Origin: Bacteroidales bacterium | GTDB lineage: Bacteria; Bacteroidota; Bacteroidia; Bacteroidales; UBA932 | Direction: 5' to 3' | Assembly: GCA_016288055.1 (NCBI GenBank) | Contig: JAEEXZ010000002.1 | Location: 20,967 to 84,966, forward strand | DNA: 64,000 nucleotides | Shown here: one piece after another, positions 57,159 through 64,000 of the stretch | Layout of the letters: each line of letters starts with the position of its first letter | Numbering within the stretch: the first letter of the stretch is position 1 | Position numbers and translations under genes: made by a program | The notes under the pieces: model-generated | Database searches by the model: none | Told to the model about the DNA's origin: nothing | The model's input: only the letters and a program-made list of their open reading frames with translations

Positions 57159-57611
57159 ATGAACAGATTCATTTATCTCATACTGCTACTGGCGACCTGT
57201 ACTTGCCGAAACTCCGCGCTCACGCCCGCCGAATACTATAATCTGGGCCGATACGCCCGTCTGGACGGAGACTGGTCGGCCGCCGTCGGGTACTTTGAGA
57301 AGGCGCTGGATGCGGCGGAATGGGCTGGTGACGACTACTACCGGGGCTACGCATGCCAGCAGCTTGCCGCCATGTGGATCCTGGCCGGGGAAAAAGCAAT
57401 TGCTTTGTCTTACTCCATAACGGCGGTTGCTGCCCTTGAGGCCTGCGGCGAGACTGCCGGAGCCTTCCTCTCCCAGCAGATTATCAAGGATTGCGAGGCG
57501 TCACCCGTACAAAAGGCCGCGGAGGTGAAGCCAGCGGTAGAGGGTTGTGCGACTGCAGCCGATGTCGCGCGCAATGGCCGCCACGGGCCGATGGGAATTC
57601 AACAGCAGTAG
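57159..57611 (+). pseudogene. TPR-type lipoprotein, 3' end replaced by invertase DNA
   Basis: Homologous to 32513-33229 up to about residue 105 (EYYNLGRYARLDGDWSAAVG, YFEKALDAAEWAGDDYYRGY, ALEACGETAGAF). After about 57474 the match stops and the frame runs on through DNA that is the 3' end of the invertase gene on the other strand. So the gene was cut by the arrival of the invertase segment, or by rearrangement. The truncated product could still be made. Confidence 0.65.
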
Positions 57612-58106
57612 AATGACGTCCCTGTGCCGGTCAAGTTTTTTCATGACGGTTGTACTGCCCTTCGGCCTGCCCAGGGCTACGCCCTCGGCTTTCTTGCGAG
57701 CCAGCGCTTCGCGGGTTCGGATGGAGATAAGCTGACGCTCTATCTCGGCCGCAAGCCCGAACGTAAATGCCAGCACCTTTGACTGGATATCCTCCCCCAG
57801 ACGAAATCTTTCCTTGACGGTCCACACTCGACATTCCTTCTTGAGACAGATGTTCAGGATGTTCATGATCATGAACAGGCTTCGGCCCAGACGGGAGAGC
57901 TCGGCACAAATGATGACATCTCCCTTTCGGACTTGCTTCAGAAGCTCTCCCAGTTTACGTTCTGTTGTTTCCAGTGTCCCGGAAACTGTTTCCTGAATCC
58001 AGACATCGACGTGCAAGTTCTCACTCCGGCAATAATTAATGATTTCGAAACGCTGATTCTCCAGCGTCTGACGGTCTGTGGAGACACGGATATAAGCATA
58101 AGTCAT
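57501..58106 (-). CDS. Serine recombinase/DNA invertase
   Basis: A 201-residue resolvase/invertase. The catalytic Ser9 is in MTYAYIRVSTDRQTLENQR; the catalytic core continues with ICAELSRLGRSLFMIM; and a helix-turn-helix PVAAIARDIGCSRTTLYRWL ends the protein. The start at 58106 is the family start; the longer frame reads through repeats. Short serine invertases of this sort in Bacteroides invert promoters of surface polysaccharide and fimbrial genes. Its target sites are not established here. The perfect dyad GTTTAC-n6-GTAAAC at 58122-58139 lies just before it. Confidence 0.88.
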   Translation of the reverse strand: MTYAYIRVSTDRQTLENQRFEIINYCRSENLHVDVWIQETVSGTLETTERKLGELLKQVRKGDVIICAELSRLGRSLFMIMNILNICLKKECRVWTVKERFRLGEDIQSKVLAFTFGLAAEIERQLISIRTREALARKKAEGVALGRPKGSTTVMKKLDRHRDVILLLLNSHRPVAAIARDIGCSRTTLYRWLHLRGLLYG

Positions 58107-58121
58107 AACGGTTAACAAATA

Positions 58122-58139
58122 GTTTACCCTTATGTAAAC
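58122..58139. promoter_or_regulatory. Perfect dyad GTTTAC-n6-GTAAAC upstream of the invertase
   Basis: Six-base arms, 6-bp centre, 16 bp before the invertase start. It could be an operator or a recombination half-site; no second copy was noticed in the window. Confidence 0.45.
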
Positions 58140-58201
58140 AAATAGCCTGCTTAAAGGTGGTGACTTGTCCTGACCACCCACTCGTGAATCAGAGGGGACC
58201 A

Positions 58202-58334
58202 TGCAATGCGGCGGGGTATGAAGTACGGCGGATAGATCCTTCGCTTCGCTCAGGATGACAATGAGTATAAAATAACTCCGCCGGGATGGGCGGAGCAATT
58301 AATGATAGAGATGCCCGGTCGGAGCCGGGCATAA
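58202..58334. repeat. Inverted island block plus hairpins downstream of Rpn copy 3
   Basis: The inverted 55-bp block (58202-58258), a stem with arms GCTCCGCC and GGCGGAG (near 58272-58297, T-rich on the minus side), and a family-B palindrome (58310-58334). Confidence 0.65.
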
Positions 58335-58344
58335 CGAAGCGACC

Positions 58345-58611
58345 TTACTGATTCAAGGCTTCGATTTCGTTCTTTGAGAGGCCGGTATATGCCATGACCT
58401 TCTCTACCGTCATTCCATCTTTCAACAAAGCCTTGGCTACTTCGGCCTTACCTTCTGCCTTACCTTCTGCCTTACCTTCTGCTTTACCTTCGGCCAAACC
58501 GTCGGCCTTGCCAAGATCGAAACCTTCGGCCTTACCGAGGTCGAAGCCTTCACGAAGGCCTTCTTCCTTGTAGAAGGCGGCGATGCCTTTTTCTTCTCGT
58601 TCTGTAATCAT
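58345..58611 (-). CDS. Candidate internal Rpn-S reading frame within Rpn copy 3
   Basis: The internal ATG at 58611 corresponds to the start of the stand-alone ORF at 32169 and would give 88 residues with an expanded EGKA tract. Translation is inferred. Confidence 0.35.
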   Translation of the reverse strand: MITEREEKGIAAFYKEEGLREGFDLGKAEGFDLGKADGLAEGKAEGKAEGKAEGKAEVAKALLKDGMTVEKVMAYTGLSKNEIEALNQ

Positions 58612-59370
58612 GGCGCGAAAGTATTGTTCCAGTTCTTTGACTTGTAACCGGCCACGCTGACAGGCGGCGAAAATCGAATCGTAACGTTTGCTGATGGTGG
58701 CTGGTTTCTCTGCAAAGTTACTCATATTCTGCAAAATGTCAAACCATTCCTCAATCGGAGTCTTCGCTTCCTCCAGTGGTTTGACCCATCTGGGCAGTTC
58801 GCACAGGTAGATGGATAGCTGCTGACCATAGAGTTCACCGGAGTCTTGTTCACGGACCTGAAAACGATACACCAGTTGGTCCGTGTCATGCAATAGGCGG
58901 AAATTCATGAAACAGATAACGTAAACCGGAACCAACTTGTCATAGTTATCACCCGGATTCAACTGCCGGGCCAATGACGCTGCTCCGTAGTAAAGCATAC
59001 GGTTACGGAACTCGTTGCTGCCGCACTTCTGCATCTCCACGATGAACTTACGGTCCTTAGTGTGACAGATGACATCCATGATGACCTGCTTGTCGTCACC
59101 CCGGAGCATGTCCCTCTCGTTGGGATCATACTCGATGTCGATAATCTCTTCCGGTAAGAAGTCATTCAAGAGCAGCATCAGATTATCCTTGTTGTGGCCG
59201 AAGACATGTTTGAAGGCCCAATCGCAGAGGAGGTCGATGTACGTGGTGGATGTGATCTGTACGATCAGGTTTTCCTTCTCTTCTTTCGAGAGGTTCCGGC
59301 ACTTCTCGTACTCGTTCAAGAAGGCCATGAATTTTTGCTGCTGTTCTTTGGTCAGTTTGTTTTCTTGCAT
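58345..59370 (-). CDS. Rpn family recombination-promoting nuclease/putative transposase (copy 3)
   Basis: A 341-residue protein nearly identical to copy 1 (31169-32158) in the nuclease part, with the same Asp99, Glu112 and Gln114. The C-terminal repeat tract is longer: GKAEGFDLGKADGLAEGKAE followed by further EGKA units. It lacks the separate 3' duplicate seen after copies 1 and 2. It lies inverted relative to copy 1, 27 kb away, with the same upstream hairpin. Confidence 0.88.
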   Translation of the reverse strand: MQENKLTKEQQQKFMAFLNEYEKCRNLSKEEKENLIVQITSTTYIDLLCDWAFKHVFGHNKDNLMLLLNDFLPEEIIDIEYDPNERDMLRGDDKQVIMDVICHTKDRKFIVEMQKCGSNEFRNRMLYYGAASLARQLNPGDNYDKLVPVYVICFMNFRLLHDTDQLVYRFQVREQDSGELYGQQLSIYLCELPRWVKPLEEAKTPIEEWFDILQNMSNFAEKPATISKRYDSIFAACQRGRLQVKELEQYFRAMITEREEKGIAAFYKEEGLREGFDLGKAEGFDLGKADGLAEGKAEGKAEGKAEGKAEVAKALLKDGMTVEKVMAYTGLSKNEIEALNQ

Positions 59371-59390
59371 AGCATAAATAATTAAAAATT

Positions 59391-59421
59391 AGTCCGGTCC
59401 TCCACCGTGGAGAACCGGACT
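59391..59421 (-). terminator. Terminator-like hairpin upstream of Rpn copy 3
   Basis: On the minus strand AGTCCGGTTCTCCAC pairs with GTGGAGGACCGGACT (one mismatch), then AATTTTTAATTATTT. It is the same as at 31118 and 45658. No 84-bp array lies behind it in this copy. Confidence 0.7.
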
Positions 59422-59581
59422 ACAAGTATATGCGAAAATCCCCGAAGAATTGCAATCAAAACAGACAATAATTCGGTACAAACATGCTACAATCGGCTAA
59501 AACATAAAAAGTTATCAACAACCAGGCATTGAGATGCCCGATCAGGGTCGGGCATGACGCGGAATAGGTACGGCCGTGTTT

Positions 59582-59732
59582 GTGGTTACACGGGAGCCGG
59601 CGCGCAATACGCGGCGCGCCGGCTCCCGTGTATATGTTAACAAGGCACCGCAGCCCCTCAATACGAGGAGGGGCTGCTACGGACAGGGATTTCCCGGGAT
59701 CCGTGGAAGGTCCCGGAAAATCCCTGCCGTTG
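59582..59732 (-). ncRNA. Candidate structured element with three hairpins (copy 2)
   Basis: Read on the minus strand: CAGGGATTTTCC with GGAAATCCCTG; GCAGCCCCTC with GAGGGGCTGC; and an 18-bp perfect stem ACACGGGAGCCGGCGCGC at 59588-59605 paired with 59614-59631. The paired changes relative to copy 1 (46950-47099) keep every stem. Confidence 0.5.
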
Positions 59733-59758
59733 CCTCCTAGGATGGGGAGTCAGCACGT

Positions 59759-59905
59759 GGCGGGGCAAGGAAAGGCTGTTTTTTTGCCCCGCCAGATGCT
59801 GGAGCACGTGCTCGGACATAAAACCGGCGTTTTTTTGACCGGCCAGGTGCTAGGGTGGGGAGATGCCCGGTCGGGGCCGGGCATGACGGAAACAAACCAA
59901 TGGAA
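59759..59905 (+). repeat. Further GC-rich hairpins and a family-B palindrome
   Basis: GGCGGGGCAA and TTGCCCCGCC (59759-59793) form a 10-bp stem around a T-rich loop, then CCGGCGTTTTTTTGACCGG (near 59824), then AGATGCCCGGTCGGGGCCGG. I see no gene between 59422 and 60019. Confidence 0.55.
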
Positions 59906-60019
59906 GGGGTATGGTTACACGGGAGCGGGGAGGAAAATGAGAGAAAAATGAGAGAAAAATGAATAATGAATATGTTTTTAAATTTTTTTCGTATATTAGC
60001 GAGTGGAAATGGTACACGT

Positions 60020-60388
60020 ATGAATACGATCGGAAATGTGTTTTGGCTGCTGCTGGGCGGCATTGTGCTGGCCCTGTGGTATTTTGTGTACGGGATGCTC
60101 CTGTGCATTACCATCATCGGGATCCCGTTCGGGGTGCAGTTGATGAAGCTCGGGGCATTCGTCCTGTGGCCGTTCGGCCGTGATCTGGTGGACAAACCCT
60201 CGGAACCCGGATGCCTGTCCGTGCTGATGAACGTTATCTGGATCTTCACCGGTTGGTGGGAGATCGCAGTCGGGCACCTCTTCTTCGGCCTGCTGTGTTG
60301 CATCACTGTTATCGGCATACCCTTCGGCCTGCAGCACTTCAAACTGGCCAAGGCATCCCTGACCCCCTTTGGTAAGGAAATCAAATAA
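60020..60388 (+). CDS. YccF domain-containing inner membrane protein
   Basis: A 122-residue protein of the YccF (DUF307) family, with two repeats of a membrane segment followed by the motif CITIIGIPFGVQ (near 34-45) and CITVIGIPFGLQ (near 93-104). The start at 60020 (MNTIGNVFWLLLGG) matches the family; the upstream Met belongs to a low-quality extension. Function of the family is unknown. It precedes the MetE-like gene by 13 bp. Confidence 0.88.
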   Translation: MNTIGNVFWLLLGGIVLALWYFVYGMLLCITIIGIPFGVQLMKLGAFVLWPFGRDLVDKPSEPGCLSVLMNVIWIFTGWWEIAVGHLFFGLLCCITVIGIPFGLQHFKLAKASLTPFGKEIK

Positions 60389-60401
60389 CACGAAACTCAA
60401 T

Positions 60402-61517
60402 ATGAATCAACTCCCCGCCATGAGGGCCGACTTCGTAGGAAGTTTTCTTCGGCCCCAATCCATCAAACAGGCCAGGGCACAACTGGCCGCCGGTGAAATC
60501 ACACCCCAGCAGCTCAAAGCCGTAGAAGACGCGGCCATCACAGACCTCGTCGCCAAGCAGAAAGCGCTCGGCTACAAAGTCGTCACCGACGGCGAGTTCC
60601 GCCGACAGGCCTGGCACCTGGACTTCATGTGGGGATTCAACGGCGTCGGCCATGCGCCTACCAAGACCGGCCTGCCCTTCCACGGCGAGCAAGCCATGAT
60701 CGACGACACCTTCCTCACCGGGAAGATCTCCATAGGCGAGACACACCCCTTCGTGGAGCACTTCAAATTCGTGAACGCCCTTGCAGGGGCCGATGCCGAA
60801 GCCAAGCTCACCATCCCCGCCCCGGCCCAGTTCCTGGCCCAGATGATCATGCCCTTCGCCGAAGAAAACACCCGTAAATACTACGCCACCGACGAAGAAG
60901 TCTTCGAAGACATCGCGCAGGCCTACAAAGCCTTCATCAAGATGATCTACGACGCCGGATGCCGCCGTCTCCAGTTCGACGACTGCACCTGGGGCATGCT
61001 CGTGGATCCCGCCGCCGTCTATATGTGGGGCACCGACGAAGGCGGCCTCAGGAAAGTGGCCGAGACGAACCTCGCCCTGAACAACCTCGCCATCGAAGGA
61101 AAGCCGGCCGACATGTTCATCAACACCCACGTCTGCCGCGGCAACTACCATTCCACCTACGCCAACTCCGGCGCTTATGACAAAGTCGCTAAAGTCCTCT
61201 TCGCCCAAGAAAACGTGAACGCCCTCTTCCTGGAGTTCGATGACGAACGCTCCGGCGGCTTCGCACCCCTCCAGCACGTCTCCGACGACAAGATGGTCGT
61301 GCTGGGACTAATTACCACCAAGTCTCCCCGCCTTGAATTCCCGTCCCTCGTCAAGGAACGCATCGAGAAAGCCAGCCAGTACATCCCGCTGGAACGGCTG
61401 TGCCTGAGCCCCCAGTGCGGCTTCGCCTCCTGCGAAATCGGCAACCGGCTCACCGAAGACGAACAATGGGCCAAGCTCAAGCTGGTCCAGGACATCGCAA
61501 AAGAAGTTTGGAAATAA
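60402..61517 (+). CDS. MetE-like cobalamin-independent methionine synthase family protein (YxjG type)
   Basis: A 371-residue protein of the UroD/MetE-like family, equal to the catalytic half of MetE. It starts RADFVGSFLRPQSIKQAR, has VTDGEFRRQAWHLDFMWGF near 58-76, a zinc-type site with the His/Cys of INTHVCRGNYHS near 237-248, and the C-terminal LCLSPQCGFASC with the conserved Cys. These proteins transfer a methyl group to homocysteine or a related thiol. The methyl donor is not known for the short forms. Confidence 0.83.
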   Translation: MNQLPAMRADFVGSFLRPQSIKQARAQLAAGEITPQQLKAVEDAAITDLVAKQKALGYKVVTDGEFRRQAWHLDFMWGFNGVGHAPTKTGLPFHGEQAMIDDTFLTGKISIGETHPFVEHFKFVNALAGADAEAKLTIPAPAQFLAQMIMPFAEENTRKYYATDEEVFEDIAQAYKAFIKMIYDAGCRRLQFDDCTWGMLVDPAAVYMWGTDEGGLRKVAETNLALNNLAIEGKPADMFINTHVCRGNYHSTYANSGAYDKVAKVLFAQENVNALFLEFDDERSGGFAPLQHVSDDKMVVLGLITTKSPRLEFPSLVKERIEKASQYIPLERLCLSPQCGFASCEIGNRLTEDEQWAKLKLVQDIAKEVWK

Positions 61518-61522
61518 AAAAA

Positions 61523-61551
61523 GCGGCGGCCCAATGAAAGGGTCGCCGCTC
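61523..61551. terminator. Bidirectional terminator-like hairpin
   Basis: AGCGGCGGCCC and GGGTCGCCGCT (one mismatch), flanked by A-rich sequence upstream. It lies between the convergent MetE-like gene and pgi. Confidence 0.7.
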
Positions 61552-61565
61552 TCCATCTAAATAGA

Positions 61566-62903
61566 CTACAGCCGCTGCTTGATAGCCTTGGTAGCCTCTT
61601 CGTAGCCGGGTTTCTCCAGCAGGGCGAACATGTTCTTCTTGTAAGCCTCCACACCGGGCTGGTTGAAAGGATTCACACCCAGCAGGTAGGCGCTCACGCC
61701 GCAGGCGAACTCGAAGAAGTACAGCAGGGCGCCCAGGTTGAAGGCGTCGATCTTCTCCAGCACGACCTGCATCTGAGGTACGCCACCGTCGATGTGAGCC
61801 AGGACTGTACCGAGCTCGGCCATGTGGTTGCAGTGCTCCACGTGCTTGCCGGCCAGGTAGTTCAGCTGGTCCAGGTTCTGGTCATCGGCCTCGATCACCA
61901 CGCTGCGCTGGGCGTTCTCCACGTGGAGAACCGTCTCGAACATCACGCGGGAACCCTCCTGGATGAACTGACCCATGGAGTGAAGGTCTGCGGTGTTGTT
62001 CACGCTGGCGGGGAAGATACCCTTGCCGTCCTTGCCCTCGGACTCGCCGTAGAGCTGCTTCCACCATTCGGCCACGTAAGTGAGCTTGGGGTTGTAGTTC
62101 ACCAGGATCTCGGTGCTCTTGCCCAGCTCCGTGTGGAGGAAGTTACGCATGGCGGCGTAGATGACAGCGGGGTTCTTCTCGCTCTTGATCTCCAGACCCT
62201 TCTGGGCGTCCAGGGCACCGGCCACCAGGGCGTGGATGTCGAAGCCGGCCACGCAGATGGGCAGCAGACCAACCGGAGTGAGAACGGAGAAACGGCCGCC
62301 CACATTGTCCGGAACCACGAAGCTCACGTAGTTCTCCTGGGTGGCCAGGGTCTTGAGGGCGCCCTTCTTGGCGTCCGTGATGGCGACGATACGGTCTGCA
62401 GCTTCGGCCTTGCCGTAGTGGGTCTCCAGGTACTGCTTCACCACGCGGAAAGCCACGGCGGGCTCGGTGGTGGTGCCGCTCTTGGAGATGACGATGCAGG
62501 CGACGTTACGCTCGGCGGCGAGGTCCATCAGCTCGGCCAGATACTCCTCGGAGAGGTTGTTGCCGGCGAAGACCACCTCCGGGGCGTCCTTGCGCTTCAG
62601 CTGCTTAGCGAAGTTGTGGCTCAGGGCCTCCATGACGCACTTGGCGCCCAGGTAGGAACCGCCGATGCCGATGGCGATCACCAGGTCCACACCCTTCTTG
62701 ACCCACTTGTCGCGAATAGCCTCATACTCGGCCAGCTCGCGCTCGTCGATCTGCTTGGGGAGTTTCTTCCAGCCCAGGAAGTCGTTACCGGCGCCGGTCT
62801 CATTCTTGAGCACGTCGAAGGCATCCAGGGCCTTGGCGACATAGCTTTCATACTTGGCTGCATCCACGAAAGAAGAGCAGCCTTTTACGTCAATTTTGAT
62901 CAT
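61566..62903 (-). CDS. pgi: glucose-6-phosphate isomerase
   Basis: A 445-residue enzyme, the short form also seen in Bacillus. It interconverts glucose-6-phosphate and fructose-6-phosphate. Recognisable are VIAIGIGGSYLGAKCVMEAL near 75-94, VISKSGTTTEPAVAFRVV near 137-154, FVVPDNVGGRFSVLTPVGLL near 195-214 and, at the C-terminus, GVNPFNQPGVEAYK. It is a single-gene unit. Confidence 0.95.
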   Translation of the reverse strand: MIKIDVKGCSSFVDAAKYESYVAKALDAFDVLKNETGAGNDFLGWKKLPKQIDERELAEYEAIRDKWVKKGVDLVIAIGIGGSYLGAKCVMEALSHNFAKQLKRKDAPEVVFAGNNLSEEYLAELMDLAAERNVACIVISKSGTTTEPAVAFRVVKQYLETHYGKAEAADRIVAITDAKKGALKTLATQENYVSFVVPDNVGGRFSVLTPVGLLPICVAGFDIHALVAGALDAQKGLEIKSEKNPAVIYAAMRNFLHTELGKSTEILVNYNPKLTYVAEWWKQLYGESEGKDGKGIFPASVNNTADLHSMGQFIQEGSRVMFETVLHVENAQRSVVIEADDQNLDQLNYLAGKHVEHCNHMAELGTVLAHIDGGVPQMQVVLEKIDAFNLGALLYFFEFACGVSAYLLGVNPFNQPGVEAYKKNMFALLEKPGYEEATKAIKQRL

Positions 62904-62946
62904 TGTTTATCGTTATTTGTGTTGTTTTTACAGCTAAAACAGGGGC

Positions 62947-62954
62947 CAAATTTA
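62947..62954 (-). promoter_or_regulatory. -7 element TAAATTTG of pgi
   Basis: On the minus strand TAAATTTG ends 43 nt before the pgi ATG at 62903. Confidence 0.6.
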
Positions 62955-62973
62955 GCGATTATTCTTGATATAT

Positions 62974-63006
62974 AAAAAAAGCCGGACGAAAACGTCCGGC
63001 TTTTGT
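62974..63006 (-). terminator. Terminator of the surface-protein gene
   Basis: GCCGGACG and CGTCCGGC form a perfect stem, with TTTTTTT on the minus-strand side. It ends the transcript of the gene at 63008. Confidence 0.85.
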
Positions 63007-63007
63007 C

Positions 63008-64000
63008 TTAATTATCACCGTTAATGGTAAAGCTTACCGATTTCGCTGCATACATAGGCGTCTCGGGGAAAGTGAGCGTTACTGTTCGGGCCATAAACAT
63101 ATTCCCCGTCTCAGGATGGATTGTCAAGGTCTTTGCTGACAGATTGTAGGTTATGGTATAAGCAACCTGCATAGGCGCATCACCCGACGTGGTAGTTTGA
63201 ACAATCGAAGGTATTGTTCCGGCGCTGGAATAAACATTATTGATTACTTTGTCCCCACCACTCGTTATGCTGTAGTTACTGGGTAAGCCGTAAATCGTCT
63301 GCTGCGCCTTTGAGATGGTAGCGGGCGTGGGCCATGTTCCGGTTACTTCATTCAAGTTGTCATTTCCTACAATCATGTAGTGGATCGTGTAGGAACCCTG
63401 ATCTTTTGCCTGGAGCAAGCCAGCGGTTTTCCAGTTTTCACCATCCAGTGAGAAATACCTGGTAGCGGTGACTTCGACATCGCCAACCTTTACCGTACCT
63501 ATATTATTCAGCAGCGTCTGGTTCTGTCCGGTGTAAGTGAGGTTGTTAACTCCCAACCCGGTCAGCGTAGGCGTACCCTTGCTGATGGAGGCGATGAAAG
63601 GCGTCGTAGGCAGCTCAGATGCGTCCACATCCTCGTAGTCGTCGTTACCCTGAGCCTTGGCAAAGACATAGTATTGGCCAACGTTTGTGGCCGTTGCCGT
63701 GGTCTTCCACTCGGAGTCCTCAATGTCATCCAGCGTAGGGGTACCTCCGATTACGAACTTCCTCACGGCGAACATGAGCTGGCACTTCTTGTCATACTTG
63801 TCGGACTCTCCGTCAATGAAGACGCGCTGGCCGTTTACCTCGGCATAGAGATAACCCTCGGCCGGCTCTACCAGATTCTGGGCCTGTCCGTTGTACTTGA
63901 CTTCTTCTACGGCCTTGAGACTGTCTGCGGCAAACTTGATGAGTTTTTTCATCTGGAGCTCACGGGTGTAGAATTCGCCTTCCTTGAGGCCGACGTTTGT
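63008..64000 (-). CDS. C-terminal part of a large MBG/Ig-like surface protein, 5' end outside window
   Basis: The frame is open to the window edge (codons before the Met at 63952 read TRELQ), so this is the 3' part of a longer gene. The visible 330 residues contain repeated beta-sandwich modules of the MBG/Ig-like type: TPTLTGLGVNNLTYTGQNQT, then QTIYGLPSNYSITSGGDK, and ATNVGQYYVFAKAQGNDDYE, typical of bacterial surface repeats. No sortase or Por-secretion C-terminal signal is evident. Probably cell-surface or secreted; function not determinable. Confidence 0.65.
   Translation of the reverse strand, partial: TNVGLKEGEFYTRELQMKKLIKFAADSLKAVEEVKYNGQAQNLVEPAEGYLYAEVNGQRVFIDGESDKYDKKCQLMFAVRKFVIGGTPTLDDIEDSEWKTTATATNVGQYYVFAKAQGNDDYEDVDASELPTTPFIASISKGTPTLTGLGVNNLTYTGQNQTLLNNIGTVKVGDVEVTATRYFSLDGENWKTAGLLQAKDQGSYTIHYMIVGNDNLNEVTGTWPTPATISKAQQTIYGLPSNYSITSGGDKVINNVYSSAGTIPSIVQTTTSGDAPMQVAYTITYNLSAKTLTIHPETGNMFMARTVTLTFPETPMYAAKSVSFTINGDN

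Noticed and set aside
58107-58298. N-terminal extension of the invertase
   Set aside because: It translates repeat DNA (SEAKDLSAVLHTPP); the resolvase start MTYAYIRVS is at 58106.

Overview
The window looks like chromosomal DNA of an uncultured gut or rumen Bacteroidales, with fairly high GC for the group. Four things point there: Bacteroidota promoters (TTTG, about 19-20 bp, TAnnTTTG), DUF4954, DUF3575/DUF5119 fimbrial loci with fimbrillin lipoproteins, and the housekeeping gene set. I cannot name the genus.

Layout. 1-8.9 kb: an MMPL exporter (cut by the window edge), then a lipid block: DAK2 fatty-acid-kinase-like protein, DegV protein, acetyltransferase-like protein, PlsX, ACP and a TGS-uridine-kinase-like nucleoside kinase. 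8.9-16.3 kb: a small outer membrane protein, a deoxyhypusine-synthase homologue, an ABC/GntR/DUF2807 operon with a visible operator, a condensation-fold acyltransferase and a 2-hydroxyacid dehydrogenase. 16.3-24.2 kb, minus strand: citX, DUF4954, a citC-citG fusion, aconitase, isocitrate dehydrogenase. 24.3-30.5 kb: KdsC-like phosphatase, Maf, ThrE-type exporter, mutY, CNNM/CBS protein, serB, YgjP-like protease. 60.0-64.0 kb: YccF, MetE-like protein, pgi, and part of a large surface protein.

Accessory island, 30.5-59.9 kb. Two divergent, paralogous fimbrial operons (minus 44.9-32.5 kb; plus 47.6-57.6 kb) each end in a related small TPR lipoprotein. They are framed by near-identical inverted Rpn nuclease genes (31.2 and 59.4 kb), and a third, different Rpn gene sits between them. 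A serine DNA invertase lies at 57.5-58.1 kb. A lone CdiA-C-like toxin with its own promoter is inserted in the plus operon.

Most notable observations: (1) the 1020-residue fimbrial tip-like protein has two terminal segments whose first halves differ only at first and second codon positions, the signature of a diversity-generating retroelement, although no reverse transcriptase is in the window; (2) two Rpn genes are each followed by a stand-alone copy of their own 3' end that starts at the same Met as in the long gene, which fits an Rpn-S intragenic antitoxin duplicated into a separate gene; (3) a 150-bp multi-hairpin element is present in two copies with compensatory base changes; (4) the only good promoter between the two fimbrial operons lies just inside a pair of imperfect inverted repeats, a possible expression switch; (5) palindromic repeats are inserted in frame inside conserved enzymes; (6) several genes have TAnnTTTG boxes only 4-5 nt before the start codon, suggesting leaderless mRNAs.
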